DNA of 64,000 bases from the NCBI GenBank assembly GCA_964641965.1, contig CAZXLD010000025.1, positions 6,741 to 70,740 on the forward strand, written 5' to 3'. Made by a program: the position numbers and the translations under genes. This DNA comes from JAJDFU01 sp964641965. Its GTDB lineage: Bacteria > Bacteroidota > Bacteroidia > Chitinophagales > Saprospiraceae. This document shows, piece by piece, positions 18,013 to 27,142 of the stretch. Under the pieces are notes generated by a model, which made no database searches, was not told the DNA's origin, and worked only from the letters and a program-made list of their open reading frames with translations. Numbering within the stretch: the stretch's first letter is position 1; each line of letters opens with the position of its first letter.

Positions 18013-18456
18013 TTAAGGTTGCTCCATGCGGGTGATCTTGGCAACCTGATCCAGGTTCCAGGGATCCTGGCTATATGAAGTCCCAAACCAACTATCCAGG
18101 ATTTCTTTGAGTATAGGTCCTGATGTAGCTCGCATACTCAAGGCTAACACATTGGCATGGTTCCAAATCCGCGCACCTTTGGCAGTTTCTGCATCTCTGC
18201 AAAGTGCAGCTCGTACCCCCGATACTTTGTTAGCAGCAATACTAGCTCCGGTTCCAGTCCAACACAGCACAATTCCCTCATCTGCAGTCCCTTCGGCTAC
18301 GCATTTGGCTACTTTATGCGTGACATCAGGCCAGTCCCGGGCAGCAGCTCCATGCTCAGGTCCAAAATACAGTACCTCATGCCCTCTTTGTTTTAACTCC
18401 TCCAAGAGTACTTCTATCAAGGGAAGTCGTTCATCCGCGCTAACAGCAATTTTCAT
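18013..18456 (-). CDS. RpiB/LacA/LacB family sugar-phosphate isomerase
   Basis: 147 residues from the ATG at 18456 (MKIAVSADERLPLIEVLLEE); the longer frame to 18564 adds an unlikely leader. The family signature is GIVLCWTGTGASIAANKV followed by GVRAALCRDAETAK, including the cysteine and GTG loop of the RpiB active site. RpiB interconverts ribose-5-phosphate and ribulose-5-phosphate; LacAB and other members act on six-carbon sugar phosphates, and the substrate here is not certain. A TACCTTG element lies 5 nt upstream of the ATG, suggesting a leaderless message. Confidence 0.88.
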   Translation of the reverse strand: MKIAVSADERLPLIEVLLEELKQRGHEVLYFGPEHGAAARDWPDVTHKVAKCVAEGTADEGIVLCWTGTGASIAANKVSGVRAALCRDAETAKGARIWNHANVLALSMRATSGPILKEILDSWFGTSYSQDPWNLDQVAKITRMEQP

Positions 18457-18460
18457 AGGC

Positions 18461-18468
18461 GCAAGGTA
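18461..18468 (-). promoter_or_regulatory. Candidate -7 element placing TSS at the start codon (leaderless)
   Basis: On the minus strand this reads TACCTTGC, one T short of TAnnTTTG. A TTG lies 16 nt further upstream (18487-18485). Only 5 nt separate the element from the ATG at 18456, so transcription would start at or beside the start codon. Confidence 0.35.
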
Positions 18469-18641
18469 AAAGTTAACGGACAACCAAGATGATAAGGTAA
18501 GCAGTGGAACAAGCAGCAAAGATTTAAAAAATGTCCCATTGCTCGTGATAAAGTACCCAGACAAACGTACTGCAATAATGACCGGTGATAAGTATCGCTG
18601 ACACGTATGTCATCTGGGTTCATGGTCATGGGCTACAGATT

Positions 18642-18668
18642 TTATACCATTTTAAAATGAAAATGACG
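18642..18668. repeat. Solo end of an interspersed inverted-repeat element
   Basis: TTATACCATTTTAAAATG and the nine bases after it match, with two differences over 27 nt, the reverse complement of the right end of the element at 63451-63616. No partner arm was found nearby, so this looks like a remnant. Confidence 0.55.
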
Positions 18669-18691
18669 ACATCCCCACAATAAACAGTCAT

Positions 18692-18727
18692 AAAAAAAAC
18701 AGGCCGCTCCGAAATCGGAGCGGCCTG
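18692..18727 (-). terminator. Strong intrinsic terminator of the giant-protein operon
   Basis: CAGGCCGCTCCGA (18700-18712) and TCGGAGCGGCCTG (18715-18727) are perfectly complementary over 13 bp. Eight A residues on the plus strand at 18692-18699 give a U-run in minus-strand transcripts coming from 18774-28618. Confidence 0.9.
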
Positions 18728-18773
18728 CAATTAGCCCTCCAGCCGAAGCTGGTTAGTACGTATGAAGTCTTGA

Positions 18774-21700
18774 TTAGTTATTTCTAACCATCAAACGAGT
18801 CACATTGGTGTGGTCGCCGATAACCGTACGGAGAATGTACATTCCGGTCGGTAGGTTAGAAAGATCAAGATTGTAGTTATTCACGCCTTTGTCCTTAGCG
18901 AAGTTGAATTCCTTCACGATTGAACCGGCAGCATTAGCAATATAAGTTCTCAACATTCCCTCAACATCACCTTCAACTACTAAAGTAGCATTATTGATGG
19001 CTGGGTTCGGGAATACGTCAAGGCTCAACTCGCTGCTTACCAATACGGATGCAGAAGGCTGCGTGATTTCGACTAATCCATTGCTGTTATCAACAACTGT
19101 GAAGTTAACTGTTAATGGATTTCCTTCGGCTCCGGTTGAACCAGGACCGTCGAAAGGCGTAGCAGTCAAAGTGTAAGAACCTACTGGCAGGTTCTGAGCA
19201 AAGTTTCTGCCAGTTTCAGGATCATCACCCAAGGCAAAGTATGGAGCCAGGTTTTCCTGTCCGCTTCTGGAGAGAGGTCCGTCAAACTGAATGTTGACAC
19301 TGCCTACTTCCTCAACGTTCAGCAAGATCTCGATATTCAACGGAATATCACCTGTTTCAGCAAGGTCGATCACTGCGCCGTCAGTAAGATTCTCAATAAC
19401 AATGTTTCCATCTCTGTCTACTACCTGGAAGGCATTTACAGTTGGAGCATCATCATTAACTACCTCGAAGTTGATTACCTCCGTAGAAATGATTTCACCG
19501 GAACCGCCTGCACCAGCATAGATGGTTGCAACCAGGTTGTAGCTACCGATTGGTAGATTACGCGCGAAGTTTCTGCCCGTAGTAGCATCATCTCCGAATA
19601 CGAAGTATGGAGCAGCGTTCTCTGTACGCGTCAGGCTGATTGGCCCGTCAAGGTCAAAAATTACGCTTCCAACTTCACCAACAACAGCTGGGTTCAAGCG
19701 GATATTCAATGGAATATCACCTGTTTCAGCGAGATCGATTACTCCACCGTCATTCAATGCATCAACAACAATGTTGTTGTCGCCATCCAATACCTGGAAA
19801 GCAGATGTATCGGGAACAATGGTATCTCCCTCTGGACGAGGCAGTTCGATCAATTCACCACCAGTTGGCAGTGCCAGGAACAAACCAAATGGTTCGCCAC
19901 CTTGGTTAGCATCAGGATTGTTGAATCCAGAAGCAACAACCAATCCAGCCAATCCAGCCGCTTCGCTCAAGTCAGCAATGAAAGAGTCAATTACAGCAGA
20001 AGGAAGACCTCTTGAAGTAAGATCAAGACGATATTCAGCAGGTGGTACGCTTACAAAGCCAGAGTAAGATCCATAAGTGGTAGAACCAATCAACTCAGCT
20101 CCATCAGCCAATACACCAACAGCAACTACATCAGTAGCACCGTGGAAAACATTCAGATCCACCAATTCAGGATCTTCAGCTTCCTGGCGAGCACCTTCAG
20201 TTACAAACAGGTTGAATGCAGTAGATTCACCATCTGGGTTAGCTGCGAATGCAGTAGGATCAAGTACACCAGCGGCAGTCACGTAGTAAGACTTGTCAGC
20301 TTCCAGCGTTACTGGGAAGGTAGCAATACCATCTGCTTCACTTTCACTATCCGGACCAGCAACAACTACTTCGATCTGACGAGCAGCAGGAAGTGTTAAG
20401 AAACCGGTAGCAGTGCGGAAAGCAACATCATCCAGCTTGGTTACACTCTCACCATCAACTACGTAGATGTCTACTACAGCAGCAGCAGGATCAGCAGAGT
20501 TGTGAATGATTTGAGCAACAGCAGTAGCAGTGTCATTGGCTACGCCAGTAGCTACTTGCAACAGTTGTCTTGCCAACTCAAGTGCATCCGCTTCAGAAAC
20601 AACACCGTTGTTGGTAGCCAAATGTACACCAGCACCAGTTTCAGCATTGTAAAGCGCAACTGTAACATAGTTGATGCTTCCTACGTGTCCGATAAATGGA
20701 AGCTCAACACCGTTGACGTTCAAATTGAACTCTTCAATACCTAGACCGTAAGCATCACTCAAACGACCGTCGATATCAACGAAATCAGTCATTCTCATGA
20801 AGTTGCTATCAGAAATGATAGCACCATCTGCCAATCCTTCGAGGATAGCCAGGAAGCTGGCAGAAGATCCGATCAGGTCACCGGCAGCACCAGCACCGCT
20901 AAATACAGAAGTATGTGGGCGAACTTGCTGTGGGAATCCAGTACCGAATACATCCGCAAACAATGGAGCCAAATCAGCAGGATCTCCGAAAGTCAGGCTA
21001 TCAGCAGGATCACCAGTGTTTTGGTAAATTTCCAATCCGGTGATACCAGCAGGAGTGCTGATCAAACGATCGAAAGACTCTTGAAGTGTTTCGTCACCGT
21101 TAGCAGCTTCCAATACAAGACCCAATACCAGGAAGTTGGTATTCGAGTAAGAGAAAGCGCCAGCTTCAGTCGGCACATCAACGAAAAGGTCAGTGATCTC
21201 TTCAGCAGTGAACTCACGATTTACATCGAACAAAATTGTGCTCTTGTAATCTTCGTCAGAACCGAAGTCATCCAATCCACTCGTGTGCGATAGCAATTGC
21301 TGGATTGTGATTTCAGCAGGAACGTTAGTCAATCCACTTACATCAATGTAGTCACCTACTGTCTGAGAAAGCATCAATGCGCCTTCTTCCATCAACGCCA
21401 GTGTCAAAGCAGCAGCTACGGTCTGAGAAACCTCAGATGCACCTAAACGCAACTCAGCGGCCATCTCTTCAGCAGGCGTAGAGTTACCTGTTGCCAGATC
21501 GAATTGTTCACCTGTGCTGGTCACCACAGAAGCAGTAATACCACCAAAGCTCAAACCAGGTACAACTTCAGTAATTGTGGAATTATCCAGGATTTCCTGA
21601 AGTGCCTCCTCGGTACCTTCGTCTTGGAATTCTCCGAAACGAATCCGAGTATCCTCATCTCTTGGCGTTTCAGCATCAGCGAATGGTGTATCGAAGAAGT

Positions 21701-24700
21701 TGGTAAACATGAACTCAGCCAACGCATCTTGCTCTGAACCGGCAGGAGCGAAAGTGAAGTCACCATCTTCTGTGAGAACAGTATCCAGATTAATCTGATT
21801 AAGGCTTACACTATCGAAATCAGGATAAGGATAGCTATCACCGCCACCAGCCAGGAAGTCAAGGGTTACGATCCGGTAAGTAGAAGCAGGATCAACAACG
21901 AGTTGACCACTAGCAATGATCGTATCCGTAGCATTGCCGTCTGCATCGATCAAGAAAGCTTCACCTACGCGAGAACCAGGATCTCTAGCAAGATCAACCA
22001 ATACGCTGATACCACCTACTTGTGGGAAGCGGCCCGGCTGGTTGCCTGGATCTTCGGAAGAAGCAGCAAAAGCGTGCTCAAGTACTTCCTGAAGCTCTTC
22101 AGCAGTTAGTGTCAACAGGCTAAGACCATTGTTAAAACGTAGCGAGTTTACTACATCCAAGGCAGAAACATCACCTTCTTCCTTACCAACTTCTGGGTTA
22201 GCAGGAGGAGGTAGCAAGTTACCCAAAGAATCAGTAGTACCGATCGCAGCGCGAATACCACCACCGTTCTTCAGAGAAATGACAACCGTGCTGTCGAAAG
22301 ACTGAGCCAAATCCAGGTTGGCATCTGCAGTCAAGTTACCCAGGTTGGTTTCCTCGGTACGAACAGCATCTCTTCTACCTTCAATAAATACATCGGTACG
22401 GCCAACAATAATGCTGTCCAGTTCAGCAACAAAATCACTGATAGCATCTGTAAGGCGAGAAACCAATTCACCTTTGCTTGCTTCAACAAAAGGATCATCA
22501 CTACCCCAAACACGTCCAACACCATCTTCATCAGTAGCGTATGCACCATTGATAGCGTCAGCCAAAGAAGCAGTATCAATTACACCAGCAGAATCAAACT
22601 CAACAACCAAACGGCCAACATAAGTGTATTCGCCATCGGTACCCAATACAACAGCAGGATTGCCATCTGCATCAGCAGCAATGAATGGATAAGGTTCTGC
22701 AGGTGTATCGCCAGGGCGTAGGATATCGTCATCCTGTGCCATCAATACATCAGAACCACCAGCTACGACAACGTCGATTCCACTCAACAGAGTGACCAGT
22801 TCTTTCTCGTTGTCGATGTTCTGCAGGTGAGAAACCAAAATTACTTTATTGATTCCCTCAGCAGTAAACCCATCGATAACAGGCTGGATAACAGCTGCCA
22901 AAGCAGGCATATCATCAACACCTGGGCTACTCGTTTCAGTTACACCACCATTGGAAGTGATGGTTTCAAGCAATTGAGTAGTAGCACCAACTACACCAAT
23001 GGTCTGTCCACCACGTTCAATCGTAGTAGCAGGAGCTAGTTTTGGAGCAGCAGCAGCCGCATCCAAATCATCAGGAGTAGATTGGAATTCAGTATTATCA
23101 AGAATGTCAGTTGTAGCCAATCCAGCTAAGGATCCGTCACCGCTGAAATCCAAGTTAGCAGACAAGTATGGGAACTGAGCACCCAACCAGCGTACATCGC
23201 TCAATGCAGCACCTCGGATATCCGTTCCGATGATATCAGCATAGGCATCCGTACCCGCATCAAATTCGTGGTTACCAACCGCAGAAGCATCAAATCCGAT
23301 GATGTTCATGATGGTAATATCGGCACGTCCTGGTGCCTCACGAAGATTGGTTAAACCGGGCTCATTGAAGAAGGTCTGGTATACATCCTGGAATACAGGG
23401 CGAAGTGAAAAATCACCAGCCGCATTGAAGAATGGACCAGGGATGTAGTTATCACCACCGGAAAGGATCAGCGTATTATCAAATTCACCTTCAAGGCTAT
23501 CAACGATAGCAGCAAAATTAGGTGCATTTTCGATCGCGTCTCTTCCGCCTTCCAGGTCATTCGCATGCAGGATCTGCAGCGTGAAAGCACCAGTATCCAC
23601 CGGAGGAGGAACAGTGTCCATAACCTCTGGCAACAGAGCAGCAGTACCATCAGCAAATACAGCCAATAGCCCGAATCCAGCGCCACCAGCGTTAGCAGCA
23701 GTATCAACGAACCCGGAAGCCAATACCAGAGCAGCAGCTCCTTCGGTACCTGTCAAATCAGCTTCGAAAGAGAACAATACAGCACTGGAATCGCCACCAG
23801 CTGTAACATCTAAAGTATAGGGCTGAGCAGGTACGCTCAAATAGCCAGAAAAGTCTCCGTAAGAGAATCCAGGGATGATGACCCCTCCGTTGGCATTAAC
23901 GCCTACGTTTGGTGCATCTGTAGATCCGTGGAATACATTTACATCAACCAAGGTATCGGTTACACCTTCTTGGCGAGCGCCTTCGAAAGCAAACAGATTA
24001 AAGGCAATATCCAATCCTTCTGGGTTAGGAGCAAAACCAGCAGTGTCAAGCACTCCATTTGCTACCAGGTAGTAAGAAGAATCAGCAGCCAGATTGAATG
24101 TAAAAGTAGCAAGACCATCAGCAGCACTTTCGCTGTCAGGTCCGGCAACTACAACTTCCAGATCCGTTCCGGCAGGAAGCGGCAAGAAAGGTGTGGCTGT
24201 GCGGAAGGCGACATCATCCAACAAAGTGGTGTCTGCACCGTCCACTACATAAATATCAACAACCTCAGCTCCTGGATCAGCTGCATTGTGTACGACTTGT
24301 ACGAATGCAGTGTCGAAAGCAGGAGGAGGAACAGTGTCCATAACCTCTGGCAACAGAGCAGCAGTACCATCAGCAAATACAGCCAATAGCCCGAATCCAG
24401 CGCCACCAGCGTTAGCAGCAGTATCAACGAACCCGGAAGCCAATACCAGAGCAGCAGCTCCTTCGGTACCTGTCAAATCAGCTTCGAAAGAGAACAATAC
24501 AGCACTGGAATCGCCACCAGCTGTAACATCTAAAGTATAGGGCTGAGCAGGTACGCTCAAATAGCCAGAAAAGTCTCCGTAAGAGAATCCAGGGATGATG
24601 ACCCCTCCGTTGGCATTAACGCCTACGTTTGGTGCATCTGTAGATCCGTGGAATACATTTACATCAACCAAGGTATCGGTTACACCTTCTTGGCGAGCGC

Positions 24701-27116
24701 CTTCGAAAGCAAACAGATTAAAGGCAATATCCAATCCTTCTGGGTTAGGAGCAAAACCAGCAGTGTCAAGCACTCCATTTGCTACCAGGTAGTAAGAAGA
24801 ATCAGCAGCCAGATTGAATGTAAAAGTAGCAAGACCATCAGCAGCACTTTCGCTGTCAGGTCCGGCAACTACAACTTCCAGATCCGTTCCGGCAGGAAGC
24901 GGCAAGAAAGGTGTGGCTGTGCGGAAGGCGACATCATCCAACAAAGTGGTGTCTGCACCGTCCACTACATAAATATCAACAACCTCAGCTCCTGGATCAG
25001 CTGCATTGTGTACGACTTGTACGAATGCAGTGTCGAAAGCAGGAGGAGGAACAGTATCCATTGGAATGGAATCGATAGAAACATTCAACAGTTCCAAAGC
25101 CAGGTCGAATACCTGCTGTTCGGATGCAACTCCGTTAGAAGTTACCACATAAGCACCAACATCGGCCAATGGGCTGTAAAGTAGCGTAGAAACGTAGTTG
25201 ACCCCACCGGTATGACCTACAACCGTAGTTGCAGTACCAGCAATTTCAACCTCGAATTCTTCGATACCTAAACCATAACCGGATCCGATTCGGTCAGTGG
25301 AAGGAGCGAATGTAAGCAGTTGCTCAACTCCAGCTTCAGAGATAACACTTCCTGTCTCAACAGCCTGGATGAATTGTACCATCTCAGCTGGAGTAGCCAG
25401 CAGGTTACCAGCAGTGCTGGCACCAGTCAATACAGAAGTGTTTGGAGATAACTGGTTAGGAAAGCCTGTTCCGAATACATCAGCAAACAATGGAGCCAAA
25501 TCAGCAGGGTCAGTTCCAGCATAGATCTCAGTGGTAGTCAAACCAGCAGGAGTCAATACCAGACGAGTCAAGCTCTCTTGAAGGCTTTCAGTACCATTAG
25601 CGGCATCTAACACCAATCCAAGAACCAGGAAGTTGGTGTTAGAATAGGCGAATGTACCCGCATCTGAAGGAGCACCGACGAATAGGTCAGTGATCTCTTC
25701 TGGTGTGAAAGCGCGAGTAGCATCGAAAAGAACGGTGCTCTGATAATTATCTGCAGTAGCAAAATTGGCATAACCACTGGTGTGGTTCAACAACTGTTCG
25801 ATCGTGCGATCTCCAGGTATGTTGGTCAAAGTAGCCACATCGATCAGGTCGCTTACCGTCTGATCCAAGGTCAAGGCTCCTTCTTCAACCAAAGCAATAG
25901 CCAAAGTGGCTAATACAGTCTGCGTGAATTCAGAAGCACCCAAACGCTGGTCAGCAGTAAGGTCTACACCTGGAATAGACACACCATCTACAGAGGTGAA
26001 TACGGTTCCATCAGCAGTGATCACACCGGTGCTAACACCACCGAAGTTCAAGCCAGAAACGCTCGTAATAGTTTGGTTGCTAACCACCTCATCGATAGCT
26101 TCCTGAAGGTCAGGTCCTCCTGTATCGCCACCAGCGATAATTACAACACTTACAGGGCTGTCACCTACATTATCGATAGTTGCAGTAACAGTAGCAGTAG
26201 CTACATCAACCACACTGATGTTGTCATCAGCGGAGTTAGTAACTACAAGCGTAGAACCATCTTCAGAAACAGCTAAGCCACGCGGCTCAGCGCCAACAGT
26301 GATGGTGCTGGTAATTGTACCAGAAGCTAGGTCAACAACTGCGATTGTATTATCACCATCGTTAATAACGAATAGTGTAGATGCATCAGGAGTTATTTCA
26401 GCAGCAATTGGACTGTCGAATCCATCGATAGTGGTAGAAGTACCGGCTGCGATGTCTACAACAGAAACATTATTGTTGTTGAAGTTAGGTACGTAAGCGG
26501 TATTTCCGCTTGGGTCAAAAACGATATCCTGTGGAGCTTGTCCAACAGCAATATTTGGCAATTGCTGAGTCAGTGGGCCAACAGTGAAGTTGGCTAAGTC
26601 ACCAGAACCATTGTTCACGACCAATAGATTTCCAGTAGCAGGGTCAAAAGCACCTGCCAAAGGACCAGTACCGCTCAACAAAAAGCCAAAAGTACCTTCA
26701 GCCTGAGTAGCCGCATCGAAAGGCTGGATCAGTGTAGTCAACTGGTCAACAGTGTACACTGTGCTTCCGTCTGGAGAATAAAGTACTTCACGTACTTCAG
26801 TTCCATTGGTTACTTCGCTGATCACGCTATTGTCAGCGGGATTCAGAAACGAAACAAAATTGAGACCCGCAGCAGAAATCTGCGAACCGTCCGGGGCAAC
26901 TGCGATTTTCACCGGTCCCCCCTGCAATGCGATGGAAGTCACCACAGTGCCGGTAGAAAGGTCTACGACAGCCACATCGTTCGATGCGTTATTAGCCACA
27001 TAGGCTAATTGGCCGTATACCAAGTTCATGCTCAACAAGCAGAGAGCCGTAAACACACCCTTCAGGGCTGTCTTCAGCATCCGCTTATTGGAGCCAAAAA
27101 AGTTCAAAAAATTCAT
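18774..27116 (-). CDS. Giant mosaic T9SS-secreted protein (propeller, hydrolase-like, DUF4397, nucleotidase-like)
   Basis: 2780 residues. Approximate order: signal peptide (cut near VYGQ, residue 36); YVTN/YncE-like beta-propeller 36-335; serine-hydrolase (class C beta-lactamase-like) module 340-688; two DUF4397-like modules identical at DNA level 690-1170; 5'-nucleotidase-like module 1175-1822; second serine-hydrolase module 1838-2190; third, diverged DUF4397-like module 2195-2425; two Ig-like repeats (AFQVLDGDNNIV, AFQVVDRDGNIV) 2438-2680; T9SS type A tail from about 2700 (DVFPNPAINNATL). Both hydrolase modules keep YSNTN and HxG but lack the SxxK lysine. The nucleotidase keeps GNHEFD, NGGGIR and DFLAGGGDSYP but has HANDLEG and AGGSDV where histidine ligands are usual. 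It lies 26 bp after the beta-helix gene in one operon. Overall function unknown. Confidence 0.88.
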   Translation of the reverse strand: MNFLNFFGSNKRMLKTALKGVFTALCLLSMNLVYGQLAYVANNASNDVAVVDLSTGTVVTSIALQGGPVKIAVAPDGSQISAAGLNFVSFLNPADNSVISEVTNGTEVREVLYSPDGSTVYTVDQLTTLIQPFDAATQAEGTFGFLLSGTGPLAGAFDPATGNLLVVNNGSGDLANFTVGPLTQQLPNIAVGQAPQDIVFDPSGNTAYVPNFNNNNVSVVDIAAGTSTTIDGFDSPIAAEITPDASTLFVINDGDNTIAVVDLASGTITSTITVGAEPRGLAVSEDGSTLVVTNSADDNISVVDVATATVTATIDNVGDSPVSVVIIAGGDTGGPDLQEAIDEVVSNQTITSVSGLNFGGVSTGVITADGTVFTSVDGVSIPGVDLTADQRLGASEFTQTVLATLAIALVEEGALTLDQTVSDLIDVATLTNIPGDRTIEQLLNHTSGYANFATADNYQSTVLFDATRAFTPEEITDLFVGAPSDAGTFAYSNTNFLVLGLVLDAANGTESLQESLTRLVLTPAGLTTTEIYAGTDPADLAPLFADVFGTGFPNQLSPNTSVLTGASTAGNLLATPAEMVQFIQAVETGSVISEAGVEQLLTFAPSTDRIGSGYGLGIEEFEVEIAGTATTVVGHTGGVNYVSTLLYSPLADVGAYVVTSNGVASEQQVFDLALELLNVSIDSIPMDTVPPPAFDTAFVQVVHNAADPGAEVVDIYVVDGADTTLLDDVAFRTATPFLPLPAGTDLEVVVAGPDSESAADGLATFTFNLAADSSYYLVANGVLDTAGFAPNPEGLDIAFNLFAFEGARQEGVTDTLVDVNVFHGSTDAPNVGVNANGGVIIPGFSYGDFSGYLSVPAQPYTLDVTAGGDSSAVLFSFEADLTGTEGAAALVLASGFVDTAANAGGAGFGLLAVFADGTAALLPEVMDTVPPPAFDTAFVQVVHNAADPGAEVVDIYVVDGADTTLLDDVAFRTATPFLPLPAGTDLEVVVAGPDSESAADGLATFTFNLAADSSYYLVANGVLDTAGFAPNPEGLDIAFNLFAFEGARQEGVTDTLVDVNVFHGSTDAPNVGVNANGGVIIPGFSYGDFSGYLSVPAQPYTLDVTAGGDSSAVLFSFEADLTGTEGAAALVLASGFVDTAANAGGAGFGLLAVFADGTAALLPEVMDTVPPPVDTGAFTLQILHANDLEGGRDAIENAPNFAAIVDSLEGEFDNTLILSGGDNYIPGPFFNAAGDFSLRPVFQDVYQTFFNEPGLTNLREAPGRADITIMNIIGFDASAVGNHEFDAGTDAYADIIGTDIRGAALSDVRWLGAQFPYLSANLDFSGDGSLAGLATTDILDNTEFQSTPDDLDAAAAAPKLAPATTIERGGQTIGVVGATTQLLETITSNGGVTETSSPGVDDMPALAAVIQPVIDGFTAEGINKVILVSHLQNIDNEKELVTLLSGIDVVVAGGSDVLMAQDDDILRPGDTPAEPYPFIAADADGNPAVVLGTDGEYTYVGRLVVEFDSAGVIDTASLADAINGAYATDEDGVGRVWGSDDPFVEASKGELVSRLTDAISDFVAELDSIIVGRTDVFIEGRRDAVRTEETNLGNLTADANLDLAQSFDSTVVISLKNGGGIRAAIGTTDSLGNLLPPPANPEVGKEEGDVSALDVVNSLRFNNGLSLLTLTAEELQEVLEHAFAASSEDPGNQPGRFPQVGGISVLVDLARDPGSRVGEAFLIDADGNATDTIIASGQLVVDPASTYRIVTLDFLAGGGDSYPYPDFDSVSLNQINLDTVLTEDGDFTFAPAGSEQDALAEFMFTNFFDTPFADAETPRDEDTRIRFGEFQDEGTEEALQEILDNSTITEVVPGLSFGGITASVVTSTGEQFDLATGNSTPAEEMAAELRLGASEVSQTVAAALTLALMEEGALMLSQTVGDYIDVSGLTNVPAEITIQQLLSHTSGLDDFGSDEDYKSTILFDVNREFTAEEITDLFVDVPTEAGAFSYSNTNFLVLGLVLEAANGDETLQESFDRLISTPAGITGLEIYQNTGDPADSLTFGDPADLAPLFADVFGTGFPQQVRPHTSVFSGAGAAGDLIGSSASFLAILEGLADGAIISDSNFMRMTDFVDIDGRLSDAYGLGIEEFNLNVNGVELPFIGHVGSINYVTVALYNAETGAGVHLATNNGVVSEADALELARQLLQVATGVANDTATAVAQIIHNSADPAAAVVDIYVVDGESVTKLDDVAFRTATGFLTLPAARQIEVVVAGPDSESEADGIATFPVTLEADKSYYVTAAGVLDPTAFAANPDGESTAFNLFVTEGARQEAEDPELVDLNVFHGATDVVAVGVLADGAELIGSTTYGSYSGFVSVPPAEYRLDLTSRGLPSAVIDSFIADLSEAAGLAGLVVASGFNNPDANQGGEPFGLFLALPTGGELIELPRPEGDTIVPDTSAFQVLDGDNNIVVDALNDGGVIDLAETGDIPLNIRLNPAVVGEVGSVIFDLDGPISLTRTENAAPYFVFGDDATTGRNFARNLPIGSYNLVATIYAGAGGSGEIISTEVINFEVVNDDAPTVNAFQVVDRDGNIVIENLTDGAVIDLAETGDIPLNIEILLNVEEVGSVNIQFDGPLSRSGQENLAPYFALGDDPETGRNFAQNLPVGSYTLTATPFDGPGSTGAEGNPLTVNFTVVDNSNGLVEITQPSASVLVSSELSLDVFPNPAINNATLVVEGDVEGMLRTYIANAAGSIVKEFNFAKDKGVNNYNLDLSNLPTGMYILRTVIGDHTNVTRLMVRNN
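23602..24335. repeat. Perfect tandem repeat, promoter-distal copy
   Basis: These 734 bases are identical to 24322-25055; the period is 720 bp (240 codons), with a 14-bp overlap between copies. It encodes the second DUF4397-like module of the giant protein. No mismatch was seen in the comparison. Confidence 0.95.
24322..25055. repeat. Perfect tandem repeat, promoter-proximal copy
   Basis: This copy encodes the first DUF4397-like module. Identity with the other copy ends abruptly at ACAGT followed by G versus A. The third DUF4397-like module (about 19840-20530) is clearly diverged, so the duplication or a gene-conversion event is recent. Confidence 0.95.
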
Positions 27117-27142
27117 TTTTTGAGTTTTAGTAGATCAGATAA

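Noticed and set aside
23928..24389. Long plus-strand frames opposite the giant gene (also 24648-25184 and others)
   Set aside because: They are antisense by-products of the biased composition of the giant gene and are themselves duplicated only because the DNA below is duplicated.
23602..25055. Perfect repeat considered as an insertion sequence or CRISPR
   Set aside because: It is in frame, encodes a known-type domain twice, has no terminal inverted repeats or transposase and no spacer structure.
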